In this document: positions 34,801 through 46,500 of the stretch, in pieces
Numbering within the stretch: position 1 is the stretch's first letter
How the letters are laid out: every line of letters begins with the position of its first letter
Assembly (NCBI GenBank): GCA_027604505.1
Contig: JADIIX010000152.1
Span: 1-47,707 of the forward strand
Length of the DNA stretch: 47,707 bases
Direction of reading: 5' to 3'
Origin: Gonapodya sp. JEL0774
Lineage: Eukaryota; Monoblepharomycota; Monoblepharidomycetes; Monoblepharidales; Gonapodyaceae
Translations under genes and position numbers: made by a program
The notes under the pieces: generated by a model
Seen by the model: the letters and a program-made list of their open reading frames with translations, nothing else
The model's database searches: none
What the model was told of the DNA's origin: nothing

Positions 34801-36680
34801 TCTGTGGTGGACCCTGAGGCCTACAAAAAGTCCAAACGGCGCCTTGATTTCGAGGACTTGACCAAGGGGATGAAACTCGATGGGACTATCCGAAGGGTAG
34901 AATCCTTCGGAGTCTTCATCAACATCACCGGGACGACTCTAAGCGGACTGTGTCACATCAGTGAGGTTTCTGACAAACCCCCCAAAGACCTGTCCTCCTT
35001 GTACAACATTGGAGACCCGGTGAAAGTCATTGTGCTCAAAGTCAATCAGGAAAACAAAAAGCTCTCTCTTGGGCTCAAGCCTTCATATTTCGACGCGGAG
35101 GACTTTGAGACACCACCAGAGGCATCCTTGCAGGCTAAGGTACGGTTTCTCGGCGTTGGCGTTCTTTTTTCCTCTTGTGTCTCCTTTTTTTTGCAGCTAA
35201 TATGTAGACTGTAATGCAGGAGCAAACGAACGATCAGAGTTCATCCATTGTCCGCTCCACACATCATGTGAATGATGTCGAAATGGAAGATGCCCCAAGC
35301 AACCCAGCGACACTACTGCCAGCAAAAGGAATTTCCGTCAATCCCATCTGGGACCCAGCAGCAGCTCTTGCAACTATTGGCGCTGGAGCAGGATATGGGA
35401 GTGATGATGAAAGCAGTGATGGTGAAGATGGTGCTACTCCAGTGGAAAAAACGAAGAAATCTCGCAAGCAGCGCCTTCAAGAGAGAAAGGAGGAAGAAAA
35501 GCGCATAGATCAACGTGAGAAATCGTTGTTAGATCCCTCGACAGCTCCACAAGTGGCCGCGGACTTTGAAAGATTGCTCCTCGAGTCGCCCAACGACTCT
35601 TTGATTTGGATCAAGTATATGGCCTTTCATATGCAAATGGCAGAGATTGATCGTGCCCGACAAACAGCGGAGAGGGCTATTCGAACAATTAACTACCGGG
35701 AGGAGCACGAGAAGCTGAACGTGTGGATTGCGTTGATGAACTTGGAGAGCGCGTTTGGAACCGCCGAATCACTGAAAGCCGTCTTCGAACGAGCTGTTCA
35801 GTACAACGACCCACTCAAAGTATACAAGCAAATGGTGCAGATTTACCAAAAGAGTGGCAAGAAAGATGTGAGACATCATTTGGTACCTCATTTTGCTCCG
35901 AGCTCATTGATTCTGCTCACGGCTCCGTAAGATGGTTGAATCCACCTACCAAGCTATGGTCAAAAAGTTCAGTACGAATGCGAAGGTTTGGCAAGCTTTC
36001 GGACAGTTTTACCTTCAAAACGGAGAACCCGAAAAAGCCCGTGAACTGCTTCAACGGAGTCAAAAATCACTACCCAAGAGAGATCGTGAGTCATCACCAC
36101 CGATTGCATTGTTGGGGGCCCTTTAATGTTTCATGTACGATAGACGTCGACAACATTGCCGCCTTTGGGCAACTGGAGTTCAAGTTTGGGGAACCCGAAC
36201 GAGGTCGAACGATATTCGAAGGGGTGCTTGGAAATTATCCGAAGCGAGTGGATCTATGGAGCGTCTATCTTGACATGGAAATATCCCGTGTGGGCGATGT
36301 GGACACCATCAGGTGGGTGGTTGCCTGAGTGTCTTGCAAACATGATACATGATGGCAGGTGAAATGCCGCATTTCCTTTTTGACAAATCAGACGACTGTT
36401 TGAACGTGTGATACACATGAAATTCTCATCTAAGAAGATGAAATTCTTGTTTACGCGTTACTTGGACTTTGAGAAGAAGCATGGTACTGAGGAGACAGTC
36501 CAACACGTAAAGGGGGAAGGTGAGCAGGTGATAGAACAAAGTTGGATGTTCTTCTTTTGACCTCCTCGCCATCATTCCAATAACATAGCGATGCGTTACG
36601 TCGAAAGCATCACTCCTGAGGGTCCAGCTGGAACGCCAACAGATCAGCATGAAGGCGAGGGGGACGACGAAGAAGAGTAG
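28867..36680 (+). CDS. RRP5: RRP5/PDCD11, S1- and HAT-repeat rRNA biogenesis factor
   Basis: Nucleolar RNA-binding scaffold needed for pre-rRNA cleavages of both subunits. Exons: 28867-29664, 29746-29940, 30015-30545, 30625-30888, 30970-31164, 31220-31366, 31433-31638, 31721-31829, 31892-31939, 32004-32390, 32447-32861, 32917-32970, 33031-33089, 33151-33707, 33783-34581, 34644-34687, 34758-35139, 35220-35867, 35932-36085, 36144-36312, 36392-36519 and 36589-36680. They give 2126 residues (yeast about 1729). The N-terminus is basic/Ser-rich with PAKRAKV-type nuclear signals. Then come many S1 domains, for example [52 protein letters not shown] and [21 protein letters not shown] repeats occupy about 1820-2096 ([39 protein letters not shown]). 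S1 domain 1 carries a long acidic insert. One acceptor (31219) was picked to avoid a stop codon. Confidence 0.96.
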
Positions 36681-36784
36681 AGGAAGAGACATTTGGGGGC
36701 ATACCATCGCAGCTCTTTCTGGCATATACCCTTCCGGCATCGCATCATAATAATTTTAGCTTGATTTACACACGACAGCCGTTA

Positions 36785-37905
36785 TTAATCTATCAAGTCT
36801 TTGATGTCGAACAAATTCCTAAGTATATCAAGCTCTATCGTTCGTCTAGCTGTAACAGGATCTGCTGCACCCAAGATTTCGTCCTTTAGGTTTCGCGTCG
36901 TCCGTGTGTTTGTTGCAAAATCGTGCACTGTGAGTTCGTCATCCATGAGACTGGTGCGACGGATTTTAGGCACCTTGGACCCAGGTTCGAGGTTTTGTGT
37001 CCTCACTACCATCAGTCCCGCCACAAATCTCGATGCAGGGTGTGTTGCGACAAAATGATTTGAAATGACAAAGTCAGCATCCTTCGAAACAGAGCGATGC
37101 CGGAAAATTCATCAGCTCAGCAATCAATCAGCCTGCGCAAGGACGAAAATTGACCCCATACCGCAACGTGGCTTCTGTGTTGCACAAAATAACAGTCACT
37201 CCACCCATGCTTGTCCCCATGCCATGCTTGCACGTAAACACCTTCCTCCGCCTCGACATTCCGTGTCTCCGCATCCTCGGTCAGGCCCAGGTAACCCGTC
37301 CTCAACCTCCATCCCAGGCTCGTCCCTTCCAGCCATGCTGGCTCGAATGGACCCTTCCACGGGTCCTCGCCTGTACCTAGGGGAATGGGTACGAGGGGAC
37401 TGGCTCCGAAGCCCATATCGACAATCCAGTGCTTGGATTGTCCGCCAGAATCATCGGGCAAATTTTTCACGAGCACGATCCGGTGCGTGAGTTTTGTCAG
37501 CGCGACAGTTTTGGTGGACTGATCGGTAAATCGTGCGATGCGTCCAATGAGGTTTGAAGTTTGGAATCCAACAGCTTGAAGAACGCGTTTGAAGAGGCCA
37601 TTCATATTGAAGCAGTAACCACCCCTTCCCTGATTCACGACCCAATCATAAAAGTCATCAGGATCGAACTTGATTGGGAGCCATGGCAAGCCATCTGAGA
37701 TTGCTTTCTCTTTTCGGACACGCTCTCCCGCAGTTTGATATTGGATGTTAACGCTTTCCCAATTGATGTGCGTGATGTGATGGAAAACGAGAGTTTTGAG
37801 AGTGTCCAAAGTCGGTTCCAGCTTGGTGGAGGAAAGACCAATACGGTTATAGTACCGAGAAAGCTCTTCAGTAGTCAAAGGTGGCCATTCCATTAGAAAC
37901 GCCAT
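36785..37905 (-). CDS. Arylamine N-acetyltransferase
   Basis: Cytosolic acyl-CoA-dependent N-acetyltransferase of the NAT family; fungal members detoxify arylamines and plant benzoxazolinone products. Exons (minus) 37905-37162 and 37081-36785 give 346 residues. The full Cys-His-Asp triad is visible: C98 in RGGYCFNMN, H141 in LTHRIVLV and D163 in IVDMGFG. The N-terminus TTEELSRYYNRIGL matches the family start. The second exon begins DADFVISNHFVATHPASRFV, as in other NATs. The start at 37905 is the first ATG in a frame that opens further upstream; 37893 is an alternative. It converges on RRP5 with 104 bp between stops and sits downstream of, and on the same strand as, the PheRS gene. Confidence 0.92.
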
Positions 37906-38157
37906 CAGGATATGGGTGGGAATCAGCACTCTGGTGGAGTCCGAGAACCCCGTCGGAGGTGTGCGGGAGAGCGCGGGTTGAGTCGGACCAATACAAAAAT
38001 CATGCGCGGCTAGAGCCGCCGTCAAGGTCCACAGCACATTGTGGTCACGATCCCCAAGAAAAGGGAAAGAGGTAGAATGGGGAGAGAAGCGAGCGTGATG
38101 GAACAGAATACTTGTTCCGGTAGAAAGTCAATATAAGTTTTTCGTACTAGACCCAGG

Positions 38158-41100
38158 CTACAGGAACGGTTCTAGTTGAATCTCCAAAGCGGACACTGCA
38201 TACGGGAGCCCAAAGTTCTTCCCTACGTCTGGGTGCAGCACACCAACGTTACCAATGACCTTCCCACCATGCACGACATCAGCTGCCCGACCAGGAAAGT
38301 ATGTGGGATCTATGTTTAAGTGGAAGTGAAAGTGGTGCAAGCATCGGGTTCGTTGAGGGATTGCAAACTGAAGACCAATCCTCGGGTGGAGAGAATATAG
38401 GGACCTGACTTACGTTGGGATTCCTTGATGTAATAGGTGTTTGGGGCGCCTGTAGATTCGTACTTGACGCCGAGTACTCGCATCAAGCGATCCAAAAGTC
38501 CGTGAACAAACTTGACAATGACACAAACGTGTTTTATGTCCGGTCATTCACTCCCGGTATCCGATCGCTCTCTCACGAAACACATACCTCGAAGCCACTC
38601 GACTTGCTGACATACAGAGCTGCTACCCTCCTCTCATTTCTCGCTCGCCTCTCGACCGAGTCGTCCTTGAAAGCTACATCCGAAACCTCAAAGATCTTGA
38701 TGGGCAGTGACGAATTGAGATTCGAGGCTACCGTCTTGAGTAGGCCGGGGAGCAAGGAGGTTCGCACGACTTGGTACTCGATGGTTTTGGGGTTCGCCAA
38801 CTTCACGGCAGTGGTGTTGTCATCCACTAGGTTGAGGAAGTTGAAGTTTTCCTCGATGGAACACTGATACCGGGTGCATGAGTGAACGGTGAGATAGATT
38901 CCTGAGCAACGAGATTGTTCTTCCTTGCGACTCTCCCCAGAACTCACCAGAATCAAGGGCAACGCCTCAGTCCAACCCGCCAGCGCCACCTCCCTCCTCA
39001 CCGCATCCGACAACTTGCTGATACTCAGCGCCCCACCAATCGTGGCCACCCTCCCCGTCACCTTGGCCAGATTGTTGAACCCGTATGCGATCCCCACGTC
39101 TTCCATCACGTCGCACGGATGCAAAACGTCGGCTCGTGTGGGCCCAACGCTCACCTCGACCATGTCCTCGCCCAGGGGTTTCGTGGGGAGACACATTCGG
39201 TTGAGAAGGTGGGATATTTCGGAGGGGGAAAGGGAGAGTCCTAAGCAAGAGTTGATGTACGAGGTGTGGACGGGAACATGGCGGACAGAGAGGGATGGGG
39301 TGGTCACCGTGCGAGTGGGATAAATAATCTCTACCGGCTCAATACTGGAGAGTGGTTTGAAGGCGGACAGAGGCAGTTTCATGGTGGCGAGGATGTGAGG
39401 AGAACGCAATCACGCGCCGGTGCCTCACCCCAAGTACCTACTTGTACGGCTCCTTGCAATATTGACTGAACATTGCGCAGAACACATTCAACACGATCTC
39501 CGCTTTGTTCTCGTCCGTTGCAGTAATCTCCACCAGAACATTCTTGGTCCCCATGTGGATCTTGGTGTGGTCTCCGTTGATGATCGGAGGAAGGGAGAGA
39601 ACGGTGGATGCTTTATTGCGGGTACGGACCAGGGGATACACGGGCTTGTCGCGGATGATGTGTAGGAAGCGGCCGATGTGACGGTCGTTCTAGGACGCAT
39701 AGGTGAAGATGGATGTCAGACATTTGCTCTTTGTCAACCGATGTGTTCAACGGATCCAGAGCGCGGCACAAACCGTGTAGTGCTCCATCAACTCATTCCC
39801 GTCCATTTCCTTCGTTTGATTCAACGGCTTGAACCTCATCGCCTCAGGCTTCACCCCCACGTATTCGAACGGTCCCTGCACCGTGTCCAGATCGTGCGTC
39901 CCGATACTGGCCAGAGTACGCTTTCGCGCAAGAGTGCCGTGGAGTTTTTCTTGCAGGTCAATGAAGGATTTGTACGAAGCTTGGGTGAAGGTAATGTTGC
40001 GGAGAATTGCGGCGACGAGGACCGGTCGGACGGGAAGGACCTGCACAGGGGTTAAGTGGGTCATACATGGAAACAAGTGATTTCACTTGGGTGGCTCGAG
40101 TGGGCGAGAGCTCAAGGGGGTTCTGGTTTAGAAAGCGTGGTTTTCTCCCCTCGTCCTGAAGCTCACACTCTCCAGGACACTCCCTAAATCGGCAAGCCAC
40201 CACCAATTACCCATACGACTTTCCTTCTTGATCCCCAGCAACTCCACGTGGTCCCACGAGCTCTATAAGATCCCGAGAGGTGCCTAGCGCGATTCCTACC
40301 CACCGATTCGGACACATATATCTTCTCCCTCTTTCCACTTGCTGGCTCTTTCACAATGTAGATGGGGTTTTCCCCGGTGCCAATGAATACGCGGAGAGCA
40401 CGAGCAAGCCCCTCGGCGCAAAGCATGTCATATCTGTTCCCAGCGGGGAGAGGTGGGATTTTACGTTTAGAAAGGACAATGTCAGTCGCGAGTCGCACAC
40501 CATCTACACGAGGCCAATCCTTTATGGAAATCTGTTCCTCCATATGTACATCCCAAGCGATTCCACTGCAATACTTCATGCTCACACATACCACCCACGA
40601 TCAACACCAGAGACGCACAGAGCCGGCGATCCCCATATAAGGGCACGCTCTTGTTACCCCTTCTGCAACACCGCACAAACGCACCTATTGGCCGGAATAT
40701 CAATCTTGAATATCTTCCTATCCGATAATTTATCCAACTTGTCCTTTTCATGCACTCCCTCCTCAATGGCCGAGTCCCTCTCACTAGTTTCTTCTTCAAG
40801 TTCGATGCCGAAGTCGAAGCAGAGGTCGAAGAAGTCGTCGTAGGCTGCAGTAGTGAGGAACGGGGGGGGAGGGGGGAGGGGGATGGAGGAGAAGCGAAGG
40901 AGGGAACAGGGAAGAGTGGAACATTGATGAGAGTCGTGTGGTTTAAAGATGTCCGTTTTCTTCAGGAATCGATGAGATTCCCTTTGTCCCAGTTTGGTGT
41001 GATCCTGGAATCAACCTGCCAACCAAACGATCCCGAAAAAATGCCGCCACATCTCGAAGAATTCCATTCGTCCACCAATACATTCAGGTTCTCCTAAACG

Positions 41101-41404
41101 TAAACCTTTGCTCAAGTGCGTCTCTGCCTGCTTCTGTGCGCTGTCATCCAGTGATGCAGGTTTCTCGACTCCCTCCCACAGCAACTGTTGCGACCGGTTC
41201 CAATGAATCAATCAAAAGAGTGTAGAGCGATTGAAAAAGCAGGCTGTTCCTGGGCCCTTTATCCGCCCCAGTGTAAACCCGACAGTATCAGGAGCACAAG
41301 AGAAAACACCGTTCCCTTTGCAGGTCGATTCGAAACGAGCACGCACAGTATTCCTTGCCGATTGCGGCGTACAGGTCGAGTTTATCGACGTTGATGGACG
41401 GCAT
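38158..41404 (-). CDS. FRS1: Phenylalanyl-tRNA synthetase beta subunit, cytosolic
   Basis: Beta chain of the (alpha-beta)2 enzyme charging tRNA-Phe. Exons (minus): 41404-41347, 40844-40685, 40433-40304, 40040-39774, 39689-39442, 39344-38948, 38863-38588, 38510-38414 and 38309-38158, giving 594 residues, close to the human 589. Landmarks in order: [19 protein letters not shown] in a 58-nt first exon, [83 protein letters not shown], the catalytic-like domain with [20 protein letters not shown], then FPGRAADVV and VLHPDVG, ending in LEPFL. The first intron is 502 nt, long for this window, and the second is 251 nt. Confidence 0.96.
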
Positions 41405-41931
41405 AGCCGGATGCGAAGCGGAAGGACAGTGGAAGAATGGAGTAAGGGCGAGGTGAAGATTAGAGGAGGGCACAGTCGGGTTTTATCGTGGAATATGGCA
41501 GCACACGAAGATCCATGTGCTCCACCTCCACCACCAAAAACCCGCTTCGAAATTGGAAACGTATACATTCCAATCTCGACTGTCAGGAACCACATCGAAA
41601 ATTTCGCTCCCGCTATCGGGGCTCTTGCAAACGGTACGAATGTTGCGAAACGATGGATTTCTCGCCATGGACACCACCATTCTGCGCATCGTGCATGAAC
41701 AAATGACAGAAATGTTCCGTTGCCCGTTGAATAGTATAGATCTCTCCTTTGCACTCACGTGTTTCCTGATCAAATACATAATTCATGTATGATAACACTG
41801 TGGTGTGATGTCATTTGGGGCCAGTCAGTCCGCCTCCGCTTTGGTGACTTGATCGGCATTCCCACGCCGAACCGCTCGCTTTCCATACATATCGGAAGTC
41901 AATCGACGAAACCCATCAGAATCCACGCAGA
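41405..41931. promoter_or_regulatory. Divergent upstream region of PheRS beta and FATP-like genes
   Basis: 527 bp between the PheRS start (minus) and the FATP-like start (plus). Overlapping open frames on both strands (for example 41231-41698 plus and 41212-41754 minus) show no domain and cover the PheRS first exon, so they were not called. Confidence 0.4.
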
Positions 41932-42733
41932 ATGCAAGCGCTACTCAAATTGGGCGTGGCTGCGGGGGCAGCTTAGTGAGTCCTCGTGTCAGGACAGAGT
42001 CTTTTGCCTCCGAGTTCACACTCCTCTTCCCTGCCATCCCTTGTTCTGTAACGCTCAAACCAGCACCTTGGACTCGAATCTCGGTTTCTCACGTGATCTT
42101 TTTTCAATCAATGCGGGAAGACAGACTCTCAACTTGTAAGTCCCATCATGGTTGTTCCTTTCGACATTCCAACAACTATTAATACTCCAAAAATATATAA
42201 GCATCACTTCTGAGCTTGCCGCCCGCCGTTTTTCTCAAATAGACAGATTTCTTCTGCAAGCGGCCAAAAAGCCACACGAGCCCTTTCTCGTGTATCAGGA
42301 AGAGCCCGGTTCCGGAGTCGATAAAGTCAAGACGTACACTTGGAGTGAGGTGGATGCAGAGTCAAATAAGATTGGTGAGCTGCATGCCGAATTTGGAGGT
42401 GGTTCTCGTGGCTTGGGCAGACATACGATAGGAGCGTGAGTGAAGGAGGTGGGAGACACGATCAGGCATATTTTGCCATTCCAATGCAGTTCCCCAAACA
42501 TGCTGTCACGAAAAATCCACATAACTTTGCGAGATATTCATGGAAAACAGAGAGAAGTAATCGTGGACCGTCACGGAAACGGCTGTCCGCCCCTTTTTTA
42601 ATCACTGAGCTTCAACACGCGAACTCACCAACCCAACCGACCCCCAGCCCACCTGCTCCTCTCTCTTGGTGTCCGACCGGGCGATATGCTAGCACTCATG
42701 TACCAAAACTCTCCCGAATTTATCTTCATCATG
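41932..42733 (+). pseudogene. Fatty-acid transport protein/very-long-chain acyl-CoA synthetase, 5' part only
   Basis: Exons 41932-41975, 42064-42135, 42202-42374 and 42648-42733 splice in frame to 125 residues matching the N-terminus of the FATP/Fat1 family. These proteins activate long-chain fatty acids and assist import. Visible: a hydrophobic start (MQALLKLGVAAGAAY), LDSNLGFSRDLFSINAGRQ, FSQIDRFLLQAAKKPHEPF, TYTWSEVDAESNKIAHLLL and GVRPGDMLALMYQNSPEF. The next conserved segments, including the AMP-binding YTSGTTGLPK-type motif, were not found. The sequence turns into G-rich and C/T-rich tracts, and only about 1 kb remains before the opposing CHR gene ends, too little for the missing about 500 residues. 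I read it as a truncated gene. Sequence error or a poorly conserved, strongly rear-spliced remainder is possible; a faint RTYT/WWD echo near 43570-43750 is not enough to call. Confidence 0.65.
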
Positions 42734-42800
42734 GTGGGTTGTGTGTCTACCTCCCCGGATTCGGAACGCAGCTAGCCGAAACCCGATGGCGCATCAAACC

Positions 42801-42886
42801 GCGGCGGCGGGGGGGGGCGGGGCGCGGGGGCTGGCGATGGGAGGGGATGGGGCGAGCGGGAGCCACATGGGGGGCGCCATGCGAGC
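42801..42886 (+). repeat. G-rich low-complexity tract (G-quadruplex-like)
   Basis: Several runs of three to nine Gs separated by one to six bases on the plus strand, meeting the usual G3+ N1-7 quadruplex pattern. Confidence 0.6.
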
Positions 42887-43026
42887 TATTAGGAGTGTGC
42901 TCGCTCGAGTAAGGCGATCACAGCGGGGGTTCACGAGCGCAGCCTACCGATGATACCCCGTCGGGCGGAGCGTCTCGTCCAACAGATGAATGCAGAGGAC
43001 CCGGTCTCGGTATTACCCAACCAACA

Positions 43027-43090
43027 CCCTCCTCTCCTCCTCTCCTCCCCCTTTCCCTTTCCCCTTCACCCCCTTCCCCAGTCCCTCCTC
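43027..43090 (+). repeat. C/T-rich polypyrimidine tract
   Basis: About 64 bases that are almost entirely C and T on the plus strand, between the two G-rich tracts. Confidence 0.65.
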
Positions 43091-43173
43091 AAATCCCTCG
43101 GCTTCGACGACCTCCCGGGCGTCGTCGTGGCCGAGGCCACCGTCGCCGCGCCTGTGGTGCCCGGCGCGTCGTT

Positions 43174-43270
43174 TGGCGGGGGGAGGGGGAGGGGCAGGCG
43201 GGAGTAGAGTGGTAGATGGGGGGCGGATGAGGGTTAGGGGGGGTGGATGGGGTTGTAGGGTCGATTGGGG
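43174..43270 (+). repeat. Second G-rich low-complexity tract
   Basis: Repeated runs of three to seven Gs over nearly 100 bases on the plus strand. A single GGGTTAGGGG is present but not repeated. Confidence 0.6.
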
Positions 43271-43762
43271 AGATTTGAACGGTGTATGGGCGCGGGTGAA
43301 GACGGGATAATACATTGCACGCATCATTCTTCTACACGTGGTTTTTCGCCGCGTCGCTCTACTTCGCCACCAAACCCTCCACCCCCCCGGCATGCACATG
43401 GTCCGAACCTAGGGTCCTTTTCAAACACCGTCACCATCTTCTGCACACCATGGTGACCGCCGTGACCGCCGTGAGAGCGCAGAGAACGGATTCTCACCTA
43501 GAAGAAGCTGGCACCGGACTATAACCGGTACTTGTGCACCGACTTACTTTCACACTCCCACAGCCCATGGACCACGTACGTATACTGCACGACACCCTCT
43601 GACTTTCAGGGCTCAGAAGCACTGTGGCACTCGCACACGAGGCACGCACCAGCACAACCTGACACCTATAATGTTTTTCGTTGGGCGTTCTCCTCCCCTG
43701 CCCTGGTTATCAGATTAAGGTATCGTCTCGATCCACATGGTGGGACAACAAACTCCCTCCCT

Positions 43763-46292
43763 TCATCTCCCAACACCATACTCTACTGCACCTACAATCC
43801 CACCAACAACCACTGCAACTGGACTGGGAACACCCAGGTATCCCACACTCACAAATGCCACAGCCGCCAGTGCGACATGAATCTGATGGTCCCCCACACT
43901 TGTGCTCACACACTGTGGTGACGTAGTGGTTGGCACATCATGGGACAAGGGAGAAACACCCTTTTGCCACAGTCCATAAAAAGCTGAGAAAAGTAACCCT
44001 ACAGCAGCTGCATTAAGCCCTGCGAAAATGGGGCGGGAGAGTGGGTGGGAGCGAAGGCTGGACCAGAGGGGAAGCATCCCAGTGATGAGAACTGGGTTTG
44101 CAAAGTTGTAAGGGTGGATGAGAACAAGAACAGAATGAGTTGGGCTGCACAGAGAGCGGTCAATGTCTGAGTGAACATGGGGACTGCACTTACTTAGTCC
44201 TGGAGCAAACATTCCAATCCAACTCAAGATCGCGGAGACAAACATGGTTGGTGCTCCCTTCATGGCAAGAGCACCAAAGTAACCTATACAATTTGATTGC
44301 ATCTACGTGTGCACATGTGACATGTATGTTGGCAATAATCACCCACCTGCAAAATTAAACACTGGCCCAGGTACCGCATTGGTCACTGCAACACCAACCA
44401 CAAAGTCACTTTCCTTCATGAAGGGTTCTCCGGTTACGCTCTTTCCTGTCAGCCACGTCTGCAACAGTGGAACAACCACGGCAAGTCCACCGAAAGCAAC
44501 ACTGCCGGTGAACCAGAAGATGGAGAGGAGAAGAAGAGGTGCTGGAAGCGAGGGGTGAAGGATTGCAAAGGGGGCGGAGCAGGCAAGGAGAGTAACCCAG
44601 AGAAGGGCTAGCATGGTGCCTGACGAGTCAAGAAATTGTTGCACAGGCATGAACGTGGAAAGTCTAAATAGCCACATCCTCACCTTGCCGAGCAGTGAGT
44701 GGAATAAATGGTTGGTCGGTCGGTTGCAATTGATCAAGTGGTGGTGACGGCAATCCAGTTCCAGGCACGTGCGGTTTGTCATCCCATGATGAAGATGGAC
44801 GTGGATCTGCTTGTTCTCGATCCAGTTCGCAGTCTCTACCACTGGCACGTCTTTGGCGTGTTGATGGTACTGAGATCCTAGGCAAGTGAGAATTGGGGTT
44901 CTCCACTGGTGAAAGTAAGTGATCGACATCTGGGACGATCTGGAGTTCAGTACCGTATCCATTGTCGTTATGGTGCAAGAAACTGTGCACATTAATATCC
45001 TTGGACTGCTGAGCAAGTCCATGCGTCGATTGTTCGGATAAGCTCTCTTCCACACAGGCGACATCGATGTGTGATCTTGGACGAGCTGCACCGCGTGTCG
45101 GTGCCAGAATGCTCCGTTGCTCCGCTGAAGCCCGCGCAACTCCACCGTTGGTGATCGTCTCAATGTCTGGGCTCGTTCCAACACCCTCATCTCCACCACT
45201 CCCACGCTTGAGCCGCTCCATGATTCGCCTTCCCCGTGCACTCCCTGCCGCCCAGACTTTCCCACGCTCCCATGCCACCGTGACTGTCGCACTCGCGACC
45301 ATGATCACAGGAAATACGTACGGCGCCGAAAGATTGATTCCGATGCTGAATGCTGCGAGTGCGAGTGTGCGGGAGAGTGGGGCGGTGAGGATGGTTCGCG
45401 AGAGACGGTAGGCGGCGAGCGCGAGGAGGCCGAGGGCAGCAGAGACTGTTCATGGGAGAACGAAATAATATTGCGGCACCACGTGGTGTGGGGAGCAGGG
45501 TGGTTATAGCGCATTCCAAACGTCCAATTCATGCTCAACTCACTGATTCCGTTTTCAATGGCGACAATCCAGGACGGTAAACCGTTTCCACTGGAGCCTA
45601 CTACGGCTCCCAAAACAGTAAGAGTGAGGAATCCGGGGAGACACCACACGAGAAACCCTGCAATGGCAGGGAGTATGCCGGCTCTGGTTCGTGCAAAGTC
45701 AGGTTTGATATGCAAATACGGATTATTTTTGAGAGACATAATCCATTGAGTCTCATGTGTTCATTGAATGCGGAAAGCGGAGACTCTGTACCTTGTTACA
45801 GCTATGCTGTACACAAGCATGGCATTTCCGGGTCCGGGAAAGGCCTAAAATGATGTCAGTCAATACCAGTGCAGGGACCAAAGCGATAGCACAGAAGTGG
45901 ACCTGCGATATGGCAAACAACTCTGCAAAGACAGTGTCAGAAACCCTTCGCGAAACGGAAAACGAAAAGGATGAGGACACGGGATCCGCTCAATCATTGT
46001 GACACTTCGGTTGAACGACCCACCATTTTCGTTTGATCACGAATATTTCGTGGTAGACAGCGACCTTCCACCGGAAAATGACACGTTAGTTGTGAAGAAA
46101 GGGATTCCGCAATGTCGAGGAACCAGCTGCAGGTTGATGCCCTTTGAATCGGCCTGCATTATACCGTCCATTTCGACGTCTCACCTGAGCCGCCCCCCCA
46201 AACGATATAAACGCCAAAGGAAAGTAAACGGAAACGATCTCCCAGAGACGGGAGCGCAGTGTGCGAGCGGATGCAGATGCCGAAGAGGACAT
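43763..46292 (-). CDS. CHR-family chromate ion transporter, bidomain
   Basis: Membrane transporter of the chromate ion transporter family; fungal and bacterial members export or import chromate, but the physiological substrate is often unknown. Exons (minus): 46292-46185, 46064-46024, 45945-45903, 45844-45792, 45683-45544, 45445-44684, 44619-44347, 44283-44194 and 44091-43763, giving 612 residues. Both halves show the family signatures. The N-half has FISFGGAAQVAVYHEIFV, KRKWVSDTVFAELFAISQ and AFPGPGNAML. The C-half has TGSVAFGGLAVVVPLLQTWL, VGVAVTNAVPGPVFNFAG and YFGALAMKG. A polar linker of about 150 residues between them (rich in Ser, Arg, Glu) is likely cytosolic. The ATG at 46292 gives the usual short N-terminus; an in-frame ATG at 46412 would add 40 residues. 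Confidence 0.93.
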
Positions 46293-46500
46293 CAATGGGA
46301 AACCTAGAGTATGGTTTCTCCACTTTGACCAAAGTCTGAATACACCGAAACCGGAACCAGCCTTCAAACAAACCCAACCCATAATACTGAGCACAAACAT
46401 CAACATGGACATGCCATTGTCTCATTGTTTTGCAAGGGCGTGAGGAGAGTACACGACCTCTGCATTTGCTCTATGTGAATATTATTCTCACTCTCCTCGG
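46293..46500. other. Region between CHR start and permease relic
   Basis: 208 bp upstream of the CHR start, directly abutting the permease relic. The CHR promoter must lie here or inside the relic. Confidence 0.4.

Larger units (their letters stand above)
42734..43762. other. Low-complexity G-rich and C/T-rich region without recognisable gene
   Basis: About 1 kb between the FATP-like 5' fragment and the CHR stop codon. It contains G-run clusters (42801-42886, 43174-43270) around a C/T tract (43027-43090). Open frames here are compositionally biased. It may hold decayed FATP exons. Confidence 0.5.

Noticed and set aside
41231-41698. 155-codon plus-strand open frame upstream of the FATP-like gene
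   Set aside because: It lies antisense across the first exon of PheRS beta and part of its intron, with no recognisable domain; best explained as a shadow frame.
43221-43240. GGGTTAGGGG as a telomere-like sequence
   Set aside because: Only one unit inside a general G-rich tract, not a repeat array.
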